The notes beneath the pieces were generated by a model. The model was not told the origin of the DNA. It did no database searches and saw only the letters and a list, made by a program, of their open reading frames with translations. Shown one piece after another: positions 18,460 to 26,477 of a DNA stretch of 64,000 bases. The stretch spans positions 162,716-226,715 of the forward strand of contig CAZCTO010000001.1 of assembly GCA_964501725.1 (NCBI GenBank), written 5' to 3'. Every line of letters starts with the position of its first letter. Within the stretch, counting starts at the first letter, position 1. The stretch comes from CAZCTO01 sp964501725 (GTDB taxonomy: Bacteria > Bacillota > Clostridia > Saccharofermentanales > Saccharofermentanaceae). Position numbers and translations under genes: made by a program.

Positions 18460-19311
18460 TTAGGTCAATAATAATCCGAAAGCCAGCGCAATCGGAAGTG
18501 TGAAATATACGCTGTCAAATCGATCCATAATTCCTCCGTGCCCGGGAAGAAGGCTGCCGAAATCTTTGATTCCCGCCCACCTCTTGAGCGCCGATGCCAT
18601 CCAATCGCCCAACTGCGAGACGATGGATAACAGTAATCCGACGATTGCTGAGGTAACAACGACTGTCGTGAAAGATAACGTGACTTCAGTGAAGCGGTAA
18701 ATCACAAAAGAAAAGAATATGGACACGATCACTGAGGAGCCTATCGCACCGCCGATACAACCTTCCCAGGTCTTTTTCGGACTGATATGCGGTACAACTT
18801 TGTGTTTGCCGATCAAAACGCCTGTAAAATAAGCAAAAACATCCGAGATCCAAGGGGATAGAAGTCCGAGCGCAAAATAATACCATCCGTCACTCAGGTA
18901 TAAAACTGCAATGTTGGCACATGCGATCGGAAAAGAAACATATATGGCGACCCCTGCAGCGGCGATACCGTCAGTTATTTTGTTTTCAGCCACACTGAAA
19001 ATCGAAGGCATTATCACAGCGATCAGCGAAAACATCAGTATGGCCATTGAGTAGGCCGAAAAAGCAACATAGGGTGACGAGACTATAAATCTCATCGCGA
19101 CCGGAAGGAATGAGAGGGAAATACCGAGGTATGCCAAATAACGGATATTCTTTATTCCTTTGTTCCGAAGTGCGGAGATAAGTTCCTGCGCACTTAAAAA
19201 CGATACAACAGCAGTCAGGGCAATGATAAAGCCTGCATAAAAATAACCCGGAATGACAAATGCGAGAATAACCATCGTAAATATAACACCGGTTGCAATT
19301 CTTTGTTTCAT
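18460..19311 (-). CDS. cdsA: Phosphatidate cytidylyltransferase
   Basis: Integral membrane enzyme making CDP-diacylglycerol, the precursor of phosphatidylglycerol and cardiolipin. Seven to eight hydrophobic segments are visible. The signature is in the C-terminal third: SPKKTWEG, QLGDWMASALKRW and KDFGSLLPGHGGIMDRFDS. The length of 283 aa is typical. The 124-nt gap upstream to uppS is the only sizeable gap of this cluster and could hold a secondary promoter, but I saw no convincing -35/-10 pair there. Confidence 0.96.
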   Translation of the reverse strand: MKQRIATGVIFTMVILAFVIPGYFYAGFIIALTAVVSFLSAQELISALRNKGIKNIRYLAYLGISLSFLPVAMRFIVSSPYVAFSAYSMAILMFSLIAVIMPSIFSVAENKITDGIAAAGVAIYVSFPIACANIAVLYLSDGWYYFALGLLSPWISDVFAYFTGVLIGKHKVVPHISPKKTWEGCIGGAIGSSVIVSIFFSFVIYRFTEVTLSFTTVVVTSAIVGLLLSIVSQLGDWMASALKRWAGIKDFGSLLPGHGGIMDRFDSVYFTLPIALAFGLLLT

Positions 19312-19435
19312 GGATACCCTTATGGTCTTCGTACTAAAAATATGTTTGAAGATCCGTTCCTTTCCGATAACGTGATAGCCGCTCTATTGTACACCATATG
19401 CAAGAACTCGACATTAATAAAGTAAATACATCGCG

Positions 19436-20245
19436 TCATATTCCCCCCGAAAGGCCTCCGAAACGACGTTCTCTTTTCGAGTATGAAGCAAATGCCGCCT
19501 CCAGATCCTTAAGCCCGAAGTCAGGCCAGAGAACATCGGAAAACCACATTTCGGAATAAGCACCCTCCCACACCAGAAAGTTGGAAAGCCTCTGCTCACC
19601 GCTCGGTCTGATGATAAGATCCGGATACGGGACATCGGGAAGAAACATATGCTCGCTGAGCATATCCTCGGTTATTTCCGATGCGCTTATCTTGCCCTCG
19701 GAAACACATTGAGCGACGGCCCTGCACGCATGAACAATTTCATTTCGACCGCCGTAATTCATAGCGATAATCAGTTCCATTCTATCCCGTTTCAAAGAGT
19801 TCATTTCAGCTTCCCGGCAAACCGCTTGAATGCGTTCGGGTAACCCGGCGATGTCGCCTGAAAAGCGCACGCGTATGCCCTCCTGTTCGAGTTCAGGATC
19901 ATATTTTCTAAAAAATTCAACGAACAAGTCCATCAGTGTAAGAACTTCGCTTTCAGGCCGTATCCAGTTCTCGGTGGAAAAGGCAAAAACGGTTAGATAC
20001 CGAACACCGTACTTACCGCAGTTTCGGCATAGTGCTTTCAAGTTCTCAGCCCCTGCACGATGTCCGGCGGATCTGGGAAGATGACGCTTCTGTGCCCAAC
20101 GGCCGTTACCGTCCATGATGACAGCTAAGTGTACCGGAACCGCAGTAATTTTTTTATCTGAATCGGCAGGATTAAGCGAATTTTGAAGCGCCTTCTTCGA
20201 TCGAAACCATCGAAACCCGCTTTCTTTTCTTTTCTCTTTAATCAT
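19436..20245 (-). CDS. uppS: Isoprenyl transferase (undecaprenyl diphosphate synthase)
   Basis: cis-Prenyltransferase that builds the C55 lipid carrier for cell-wall synthesis from products of the neighbouring MEP genes. Motifs: AVIMDGNGRWAQKR with the catalytic Asp, GHRAGAENLK, FAFSTENWIRP, and IIRPSGEQRLSNFLVW near the C-terminus. At 269 aa it has a basic ~35-residue N-terminal extension before the core. The ATG at 20245 has GGAG about 11 nt upstream and lies just below the U-tract of the frr terminator, so some read-through or a promoter near the hairpin must supply its transcription. Confidence 0.95.
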   Translation of the reverse strand: MIKEKRKESGFRWFRSKKALQNSLNPADSDKKITAVPVHLAVIMDGNGRWAQKRHLPRSAGHRAGAENLKALCRNCGKYGVRYLTVFAFSTENWIRPESEVLTLMDLFVEFFRKYDPELEQEGIRVRFSGDIAGLPERIQAVCREAEMNSLKRDRMELIIAMNYGGRNEIVHACRAVAQCVSEGKISASEITEDMLSEHMFLPDVPYPDLIIRPSGEQRLSNFLVWEGAYSEMWFSDVLWPDFGLKDLEAAFASYSKRERRFGGLSGGI

Positions 20246-20277
20246 TAATCATTGCTCCATGGTGTTTGTAATAAAAA

Positions 20278-20301
20278 CGGCGGGCAAATATTTGCCCGCC
20301 G
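20278..20301 (-). terminator. Intrinsic terminator after pyrH-frr
   Basis: Perfect 11-bp GC-rich inverted repeat (CGGCGGGCAAA / TTTGCCCGCCG, 2-nt loop). In the minus direction it is followed by TTTTTATTAC. It lies 24 nt past the frr stop. Confidence 0.85.
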
Positions 20302-20324
20302 AGATAGTCGGCGTCTGTAAAAAA

Positions 20325-20891
20325 TCAGATTTCCATCAGATCTTTCACTTTTACTTCAGATGCTTTGTCAATATCCTTAATAAATTTGTCTGTCATTTTT
20401 TGAATTTTCTCTTCAAAATCGGCCATCTCATCATCGGTTATTTCTTTCTTTTTATGAATCGCACGGTACTTATCGATAGTATCTCTGCGAATATTTCGGA
20501 CTGCTACCTTAGCTTCCTCGGCGTAGTTATGAACACTCTTAACCAAATCTTTCCTTCGCTCTTCGGACAAAATCGGAAATGCCAACCTGATTATTTTACC
20601 GTCGTTGGATGGATTGATACCCAAATCAGAGGCCTGAATGGCTTTTTCCACTTCTCTTAACATGGAAGGATCCCATGGTGTTAGTGTGATCATTCTGGGT
20701 TCAGGGACTTGAATATTCGCAACTGCATTCAGCGGCGATTTCACGCCGTAATATTCAACCGTGATACGATCGAGAACATGCGGATTCGCACGCCCTGCCC
20801 GTAAAGCATTGAAATTCTCACTCAGATTCTGAATTGTCTTATGCATTCTCTCCTCAATATGGTCGTAATCTTCTTTGGTGATCGTTTGCAT
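20325..20891 (-). CDS. frr: Ribosome recycling factor
   Basis: Splits post-termination ribosomes together with EF-G. It is an all-helical/beta two-domain protein of 188 aa, the usual length. Family motifs: FNALRAGRANPHVLDRI, EPRMITLTPWDPSML, NPSNDGKIIRL and EERRKDLVK, with the coiled C-terminal helix bundle after these. It sits 34 nt after pyrH, the conserved pyrH-frr order, and is followed by a strong hairpin terminator. Confidence 0.98.
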   Translation of the reverse strand: MQTITKEDYDHIEERMHKTIQNLSENFNALRAGRANPHVLDRITVEYYGVKSPLNAVANIQVPEPRMITLTPWDPSMLREVEKAIQASDLGINPSNDGKIIRLAFPILSEERRKDLVKSVHNYAEEAKVAVRNIRRDTIDKYRAIHKKKEITDDEMADFEEKIQKMTDKFIKDIDKASEVKVKDLMEI

Positions 20892-20925
20892 ACACTATTC
20901 CTCCCATTCATTGTTGTTAACAATA

Positions 20926-21633
20926 TTACTCCACCAATGTTCCAATATTTTCCCCGTGAATGATTCTAATTATATTATCCGGATCCTCCATCGAAAAAAC
21001 CATAATGGATGTTTTATTATCTCTGCACAGTGCCGCTGCAGTCGCATCCATGACCTGCAGGTTGTTTTGCAGAATGTTGTCATGAGTGACTCTCTCGTAT
21101 CGCTTGGCGTCCGGATATATATTCGGATCCTTATCATAGACGCCGTCAACCATAGTCGCTTTGCAGAAAATCTCTGCCTCGATTTCAGCGGCTCTCAGTG
21201 CGGCTCCGGTATCTGTGGAGAAAAACGGGTTGCCGGTTCCGCAGGCAAAGATAACTACTCTTTTCTTTTCGAGATGACGTATGGCACGCTTGCGAATATA
21301 CGGCTCCGCCATTTGACGAATTTCCACGGCAGACAACACTCTGGTAACCACACCGGCTTGCTCAAGTGCGTCTGAAAGCGCCAGTGAATTCATCATCGTC
21401 GCCAGCATTCCCATGTGATCCGCAGTTACTCTGTCCATTGATTTACTGGTTCGACCGCGCCAGAAGTTCCCTCCGCCTACGACGACCGCAACTTCCACCC
21501 CGGCGTCCACCACATTCTTAATCATCGCGCTGATCCTTTTCAGAACACTATCATCGATGCCGGACTTCTTGTCTCCCGCCAAAGCCTCACCGCTGATTTT
21601 CAGCAAAATTCTTTTGTAAACCGGTTCACTCAT
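20926..21633 (-). CDS. pyrH: UMP kinase
   Basis: Hexameric amino-acid-kinase-fold enzyme that phosphorylates UMP to UDP. Motifs: LKISGEALAG at the N-terminus, VVGGGNFWRGR, DHMGMLATMMNSLAL, GTGNPFFSTDTGAALRA and VDGVYDKDPN. The length of 235 aa is normal. It starts at ATG 21633 with an AGGTG-type site upstream. A terminator separates it from tsf, so pyrH-frr may have its own promoter or depend on read-through from rpsB-tsf. Confidence 0.97.
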   Translation of the reverse strand: MSEPVYKRILLKISGEALAGDKKSGIDDSVLKRISAMIKNVVDAGVEVAVVVGGGNFWRGRTSKSMDRVTADHMGMLATMMNSLALSDALEQAGVVTRVLSAVEIRQMAEPYIRKRAIRHLEKKRVVIFACGTGNPFFSTDTGAALRAAEIEAEIFCKATMVDGVYDKDPNIYPDAKRYERVTHDNILQNNLQVMDATAAALCRDNKTSIMVFSMEDPDNIIRIIHGENIGTLVE

Positions 21634-21703
21634 AAAAAAACACCTCCGAGAATTCGGCTGATTTCACCTTCATACATTCTATACGTTTCTATCAATAAAA
21701 AAA

Positions 21704-21730
21704 AGCCGCCACTTCAAAAAAGTGGCGGCT
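21704..21730 (-). terminator. Intrinsic terminator after rpsB-tsf
   Basis: Perfect 11-bp inverted repeat (AGCCGCCACTT / AAGTGGCGGCT) with a 5-nt loop and TTTTTTTATTGAT following in the minus direction. It lies between the tsf stop and the pyrH start. Confidence 0.88.
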
Positions 21731-21756
21731 AAAAAAATCATAGCTTTGAGTACAGA

Positions 21757-22407
21757 TTATTTTATTTGCTTCATAACTTCATCCGCGAAGTTCTCTTCCT
21801 TCTTTGCCAAGCCCTCGCCCATCTCATATCGGGTGAAGCGACGGATCGAAACATTCTCTCCGATGGAAGCAATGAGCTCTTTCAGAACGATCTCGACGGT
21901 CTTGGAATCATCCTTAACGAATTCCTGCTCCAGGAGACAATTCTCTTTGTAGAATTTCGCAATGGATCCTTCGACGATTTTGTCCAGAATCTTTTCCGGC
22001 TTGCCTTCGTTTAATGCCTTATTGCGAATAATCTCTTTCTCTTTTTCAATTTCGGATTCCGGTACGTCCGCACGCGCAACCCACTTGGGACTTGTTGCGG
22101 CTATCTGCATTCCGATTTCATGTACAAAAGAACGGAACGTTTCGTTTTTTGCGGCAAAATCGGTCTCGATATTTACCTCAAGAAGAACGCCGATACGTCC
22201 GCCGGCATGGATGTACGCATCAACTATTCCTTCGGAAGCAATTCTGCCGGACTTCTTTGCGGCAGAAGCGATCCCTTTTTCACGCAACCATGCAACTGCC
22301 TTCTCGACGTCGCCGTTGCTTTCCTGAAGTGCTCTTTTACAATCCATTATTCCGGAACCCGTCATTTCGCGAAGTTCTTTAACCTGTGCAGCAGTGATCT
22401 CAGCCAT
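21757..22407 (-). CDS. tsf: Translation elongation factor Ts
   Basis: Nucleotide exchange factor for EF-Tu. The N-terminal UBA-like domain (AAQVKELREMTGSGIMDCKRAL) contains the TGAG/MDCK-type signature, and the core has GRIGVLLEVNIETDFAAKNE. At 216 aa it is the short Firmicutes form. It lies 57 nt downstream of rpsB in the universal rpsB-tsf order. The ATG at 22407 has GGAGG upstream. Confidence 0.98.
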   Translation of the reverse strand: MAEITAAQVKELREMTGSGIMDCKRALQESNGDVEKAVAWLREKGIASAAKKSGRIASEGIVDAYIHAGGRIGVLLEVNIETDFAAKNETFRSFVHEIGMQIAATSPKWVARADVPESEIEKEKEIIRNKALNEGKPEKILDKIVEGSIAKFYKENCLLEQEFVKDDSKTVEIVLKELIASIGENVSIRRFTRYEMGEGLAKKEENFADEVMKQIK

Positions 22408-22464
22408 ATATATTCCTCCATTCGTTTTAGGAAACAGAATTCCTTATACTTGTGCGTGTCGTGA

Positions 22465-23304
22465 TTATGCCTCTACGGCAACCGGAGCAGCTTCTGAAGC
22501 TTCCGGAGCGGTTTCTTCCTTAACTTCACTGAAAAGTGTCTCATTGACGCTCACAGAGGCTTTGTCGTCTTCAGCATCAGCAGAGACAGGCTCAACAGAA
22601 GCGGCTGCATCGTCAAATTGCTCACCCTGACGAGCTTCGATAACCGCGTCAGCCATACGACCCGCAATCAATTTGACCGCGCGAATGGCATCGTCGTTAC
22701 CGGGGATAACGTAGTCAACTTCTTCAGGATCACAGTTTGTATCTACGATTGCAACAAGGGGTATGCCCAGCCTTCTGGCTTCGGCAACCGCGAGGTGTTC
22801 CTTCTTCGTGTCCACAACAAAAATAACGGAAGGAAGTCTGTTCATTCCCTGGATTCCGCCGAGATTCTTCTCGAGCTTTTCCATTTCCAAACGCAGTTTT
22901 GCTACTTCCTTCTTGGTTCTCAGTTCAAAAGAACCGTCAACAGACATCCGCTGCAGTTCGTTCAATCGTCCGATTCTTCTGCGAATCGTCGAGAAATTCG
23001 TCAGTGTGCCGCCGAGCCAACGGTTATTGATGAAAAACATTCCGCAGCGAAGTGCCTCTTCAGAAATTGAATCCTGCGCCTGCTTCTTCGTTCCGACAAA
23101 AAGAACAAGTCCGCCGTCCATAGCAATCTGCCGGACGAACATGTATGCTTCGTCCGCTTTCCGGACGGTCTTCTGAAGATCGATGATGTGGATTCCGTTG
23201 CGCTCCGTGTAAATGAATTCCGCCATTTTCGGATTCCAGCGACGTGTCTGATGACCAAAGTGCACGCCTGCTTCCAGGAGCTGTTTCATAGAAATTACCG
23301 GCAT
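22465..23304 (-). CDS. rpsB: 30S ribosomal protein S2
   Basis: Primary-binding protein of the small subunit that recruits S1. Motifs: MKQLLEAGVHFGHQTRRWNP, FVGTKKQAQD, FINNRWLGGTLTNF and PLVAIVDTNCDPEEVDYVIPGNDDA. The core ends near residue 225. The remaining ~55 residues form an acidic, Ala/Glu/Val-rich, probably disordered tail, longer than in many S2 proteins. The ATG at 23304 has a strong AGGAGG site. Confidence 0.98.
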   Translation of the reverse strand: MPVISMKQLLEAGVHFGHQTRRWNPKMAEFIYTERNGIHIIDLQKTVRKADEAYMFVRQIAMDGGLVLFVGTKKQAQDSISEEALRCGMFFINNRWLGGTLTNFSTIRRRIGRLNELQRMSVDGSFELRTKKEVAKLRLEMEKLEKNLGGIQGMNRLPSVIFVVDTKKEHLAVAEARRLGIPLVAIVDTNCDPEEVDYVIPGNDDAIRAVKLIAGRMADAVIEARQGEQFDDAAASVEPVSADAEDDKASVSVNETLFSEVKEETAPEASEAAPVAVEA

Positions 23305-23330
23305 AAAAAAATCCTCCTCTGTTTTACATC

Positions 23331-23375
23331 CACGGGTGCGAACCGAGCCTTACGGCACAAAGAAAGTGCCCCGTG
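23331..23375 (-). promoter_or_regulatory. Structured 5' leader of rpsB, possible S2 autoregulatory element
   Basis: In the minus direction the leader can form an outer stem CACGGG/CCCGTG enclosing an inner hairpin (GGCAC with GTGCC, 7-nt loop) and an unpaired or weakly paired arm. It begins shortly after the predicted transcription start and ends about 27 nt before the rpsB ATG. Leaders of rpsB in many bacteria bind S2; whether this one belongs to a described class is not determined here. Confidence 0.4.
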
Positions 23376-23393
23376 TGTTTTTTTTGCTACTAG

Positions 23394-23422
23394 ATACTAT
23401 CATGAGCGAATTTATTAATCAA
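23394..23422 (-). promoter_or_regulatory. Sigma-A-type promoter of rpsB-tsf
   Basis: On the minus strand TTGATT is followed by a 17-nt spacer and TAGTAT. The predicted start near 23387 is just upstream of the structured rpsB leader. Confidence 0.7.
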
Positions 23423-23532
23423 TACAGAATATGTGTTTTTAATCAAAAACAAGGCCAATTTGTCGGTCTGCGCGCGAGTGTCTGCCAGAAGAATGATACA
23501 ATGCACGTAATAAACGATTATAGAGGTATAAT

Positions 23533-24879
23533 ATGACAAACGTTTCAAAGTCCGAGCCGACAAAACAGACACCCGATTTTTTCGAGGTATTGTCTGAGTT
23601 GATATCCATACCCAGTGTCAAATCGGAGCCATTGCCCGATGCTCCTTACGGAAAATATACTGCCCGGGCTTTGGATTATATGTTGTCGCTTGGAAGAGAA
23701 TACGGATTTTCGGTAAAGAACCTTGATGGTCGCGTCGGATATATTGAGTGGGGAACGGGTGATAAGATGATGGCTATTCTATGCCATCTTGATGTCGTTC
23801 CTCCGGGTGACGGTTGGGATTCCGATCCATACACACTGACACGAAGAAACGGACTGCTTATCGGTCGTGGCGTCATTGACGATAAGGGTCCTGCGGTTTG
23901 TGTCTTTTTTTCTCTACTTCGTTTAAAAAACGAGGGCTTCACTCCGCCCTGCAGGATAAGGTTGATTCTTGGGTTAGACGAAGAACACGGTTGCTCATGC
24001 ATGGAATATTATGTTAAGCACGAAGAGCTGCCGATTGCAGGGTTCACTCCCGATGCTGATTTTCCGGCAATATTTGCGGAGAAGGGAATTCTTGAGATTT
24101 CACTTTCCGGCAAGCCTTCCGGTTCATGCCTTGCCAGCGCAGGAGAAGCGCCTAATATGGTCCCGTCATCCTGCAATATATCGTTTACGGACACAGGCGA
24201 CTCTTTTTCTGCACAAGGTATACCCGCACACGCTTCGACTCCGGACGCAGGAGTAAATGCAATTTTGGAAGCATTATCCCAAATCCCTGCGGAAAGGTTA
24301 TCGGGTGAGCCGGTTCTTGCTTTTATCAACAAGTATTTTGCAGATGAAATGTCCGCAGATCTATTCATTTCTTCTGCCCTTCCCGATATTTCCGGTGAGC
24401 TTACAATCAATCCTTCCATCCTGACCATTAACGAACGGATCGCTTCCATTACGCTCGACATTCGTTATCCCGTCAAAAGTAATGTGAATCAGATTCTTCA
24501 AGAGATTTCGGACAATGCAACGGGTTTTGATCTTCATATGGAAATCATCAGCCATCTCCGGCCCAAGTTCATTGATCCCGAGTCCGAGCAAATCAGGAAT
24601 CTGTTATCCGTTTATGAAAAACACCAGGCTTCGCTGTGCAAATTATTCCGCGAATCTAATATCCCCCCACCGGAAGCGGTCTATCCGGTACTCCCGGTCG
24701 CAATCGGCGGAGGAACCTATGCAAGAACAATGCCGGGTATTGTTGCCTTTGGCCCGACTCTTCCTTGGGAAGAATCGCAGATGCATCGAAAAAACGAAGG
24801 ATTCAGCGAGTCCGTTGCACTACAATTAATTGATCTTTACAAAGACGCAATAAAGAATCTCAGTGAAAATATCGGTTAA
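23533..24879 (+). CDS. M20-family dipeptidase (PepV/Sapep-like)
   Basis: Cytosolic zinc dipeptidase that degrades short peptides, probably from nutrient peptides or cell-wall turnover. Zinc and catalytic motifs in order: CHLDVVPPGDGW, RGVIDDKGP, LGLDEEHGCSC and PDADFP, and a C-terminal His in WEESQMHRKNE. A lid domain lies between about residues 190 and 360. The length of 448 aa fits PepV-type enzymes. The ATG at 23533 has GAGG 8 nt upstream. It is transcribed divergently from rpsB and convergently with the NlpC/P60 gene, 43 nt from its end; no clear terminator is visible between them. Confidence 0.92.
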   Translation: MTNVSKSEPTKQTPDFFEVLSELISIPSVKSEPLPDAPYGKYTARALDYMLSLGREYGFSVKNLDGRVGYIEWGTGDKMMAILCHLDVVPPGDGWDSDPYTLTRRNGLLIGRGVIDDKGPAVCVFFSLLRLKNEGFTPPCRIRLILGLDEEHGCSCMEYYVKHEELPIAGFTPDADFPAIFAEKGILEISLSGKPSGSCLASAGEAPNMVPSSCNISFTDTGDSFSAQGIPAHASTPDAGVNAILEALSQIPAERLSGEPVLAFINKYFADEMSADLFISSALPDISGELTINPSILTINERIASITLDIRYPVKSNVNQILQEISDNATGFDLHMEIISHLRPKFIDPESEQIRNLLSVYEKHQASLCKLFRESNIPPPEAVYPVLPVAIGGGTYARTMPGIVAFGPTLPWEESQMHRKNEGFSESVALQLIDLYKDAIKNLSENIG

Positions 24880-24922
24880 TCACGTGTGATAACTCATTTC
24901 TGATCTACGGAAATGTAATAAA

Positions 24923-26212
24923 TTATACAAATCTGCGTATTGTAGTTACGCTACCCATCGAAAAGTTAGCGAGTACAACTTTATGAAGCCTGCTGGAAGC
25001 ATGCACGATTTGACCGTTTCCTATGTAAAGTCCGACGTGATCCACAACGCCGTCTCCGGAATAGTCATAACAAATAACATCTCCCAACTTAATATCTGCT
25101 TCGGATACCGGCGAGCCCAATTTCGATATGGAAGATGACTTATGCGGCAGATAATAGTTGTAGAAGTTGGCATACACATATGAAACATATCCGGAGCAAT
25201 CAAACCCGCTGGTTGACATTCCCGTATAAACATAAGGAACACCAATCAGTGATTTTGCATAGGTCGCGAGATCTGATGATGACGGATCAGCCGGTGTTAC
25301 TGTCGAAGGCGTTGTTGTCCCGGTGTTTGTCGACCCCGAGCTTGTTGTTCCCGGTTTTGTGGAGGTCACCAGCGTCTTAATGACGTATGTACCCTTGACT
25401 GTCTTATACCACCCGTTGCTGGTTTTAGCAACGACTTCTACCGGATCTCCGGCACGCAGAGTTTTGATCAGCGAATACTCGGTGCCCGGACCGGATCTTA
25501 CATTCAACTCACCCTTGGCATAAAAAGTTCCGGAAGCAGCTGATTCCGTTATTTTCGGCTTAGGTGTAGGTGTAGGTGTCGGTGTAGGTGTCGGTGTAGG
25601 AGTCGCGATAAAAGATGTCGTTACAAATTCCGATAACAGGTATCCTTCACTCAGATCCTCCATCTGAATTCTTGTCCAGGACGATCCGACGCCTACTCTT
25701 GTGACACGATCAGAATACTTAACGGTTGCAATGAGTTCGCCGGATGCTGACGGGTTTGATCTGACATTCGCTTCACTGACACAAACATATACAACTGAGT
25801 TATCCAGTTCAAATTCGGACAGTGCCAAAAGCTCAACCGGTGTTCCGTCCAGATTGCTCTGCTCCATAATTTGGTAGGTATTTGATATAACAGTTTTACC
25901 GACATTGGAGTCGGGTGAATAAATACTGGGTTGCACCGCATCTTCAGCCACAACGACTTCGGCGTCATCACTTCTTGCACTCAAATGCTCAATATCCAGT
26001 TCGATCTCAGCATAGTCAGTTGCCATTGCATCCATTCCCGCAGGAATCTGCAAATCTATGTCAGACGAACTGCCGACACTGAAAAGCGGAAGAATCGCCG
26101 TCATCACGATAGCTCCGATCACAACCGAGAACAACTGAACAAACGTCCAGGCAGAAAATCTGTTTCGAGGACGACTTCTTAGAATAATTATCGATTTTTT
26201 GCTACTCTTCAC
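24923..26212 (-). CDS. SH3-domain and NlpC/P60 cell-wall peptidase
   Basis: Secreted or membrane-anchored peptidoglycan endopeptidase. A basic N-terminus and one hydrophobic segment (about residues 20-45) come first. A bacterial SH3-like domain (~135-200), a TPTPTPTPTPKP linker, a second SH3 domain (~220-285) and a Ser/Thr-rich linker precede the NlpC/P60 domain. Its catalytic residues are the Cys in GFDCSGYV, the His in DHVGLYIG and a further His in QIVHASS. The start is GTG at 26212, with GGAGG 4 nt upstream; the ATG two bases earlier is out of frame. The 429-aa architecture resembles wall hydrolases of Clostridia; its cleavage bond is probably gamma-D-Glu-diamino acid by family. Confidence 0.93.
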   Translation of the reverse strand: MKSSKKSIIILRSRPRNRFSAWTFVQLFSVVIGAIVMTAILPLFSVGSSSDIDLQIPAGMDAMATDYAEIELDIEHLSARSDDAEVVVAEDAVQPSIYSPDSNVGKTVISNTYQIMEQSNLDGTPVELLALSEFELDNSVVYVCVSEANVRSNPSASGELIATVKYSDRVTRVGVGSSWTRIQMEDLSEGYLLSEFVTTSFIATPTPTPTPTPTPTPKPKITESAASGTFYAKGELNVRSGPGTEYSLIKTLRAGDPVEVVAKTSNGWYKTVKGTYVIKTLVTSTKPGTTSSGSTNTGTTTPSTVTPADPSSSDLATYAKSLIGVPYVYTGMSTSGFDCSGYVSYVYANFYNYYLPHKSSSISKLGSPVSEADIKLGDVICYDYSGDGVVDHVGLYIGNGQIVHASSRLHKVVLANFSMGSVTTIRRFV

Positions 26213-26400
26213 ATAGCCTCCATTTGATCGAGCTAATTGTATGAGAGCTATAAGGGCAATTATGATAAGATTTTACATTGTCATTATATCTCTTTTTTGC
26301 TATCCCATAAAGGGTTGCCCCAAAATTGTAACATTTGAGCGTGCGAAAACAGATTAGAAAAATCATTTACCTGTCATAAACTGCCTGATAACAATATAAA

Positions 26401-26432
26401 AAGGGCCTTTTGAGTTATCTCAAAAAGCCCTT
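26401..26432 (-). terminator. Intrinsic terminator after ispH-S1
   Basis: Inverted repeat AAGGGCCTTTTGAG / CTCAAAAAGCCCTT (one mismatch, 4-nt loop), followed on the minus strand by TTTTTATATTG. It closes the rpiR-hutP-cmk-ispH unit. Confidence 0.85.
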
Positions 26433-26477
26433 ATATAATGACTGTATTGTGAACAAACTGAGGCATCAGCAGTGAAA

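Noticed and set aside
24880..24922. Terminator between the dipeptidase and NlpC/P60 genes
   Set aside because: Only a weak 5-bp hairpin without a U-tract is present, so no terminator is called.
26213..26400. Possible c-di-AMP riboswitch before the NlpC/P60 gene
   Set aside because: Wall hydrolases are often under this riboswitch, but its conserved bases are not present in the leader; only a TATAAT-like box with a poor -35 was found.
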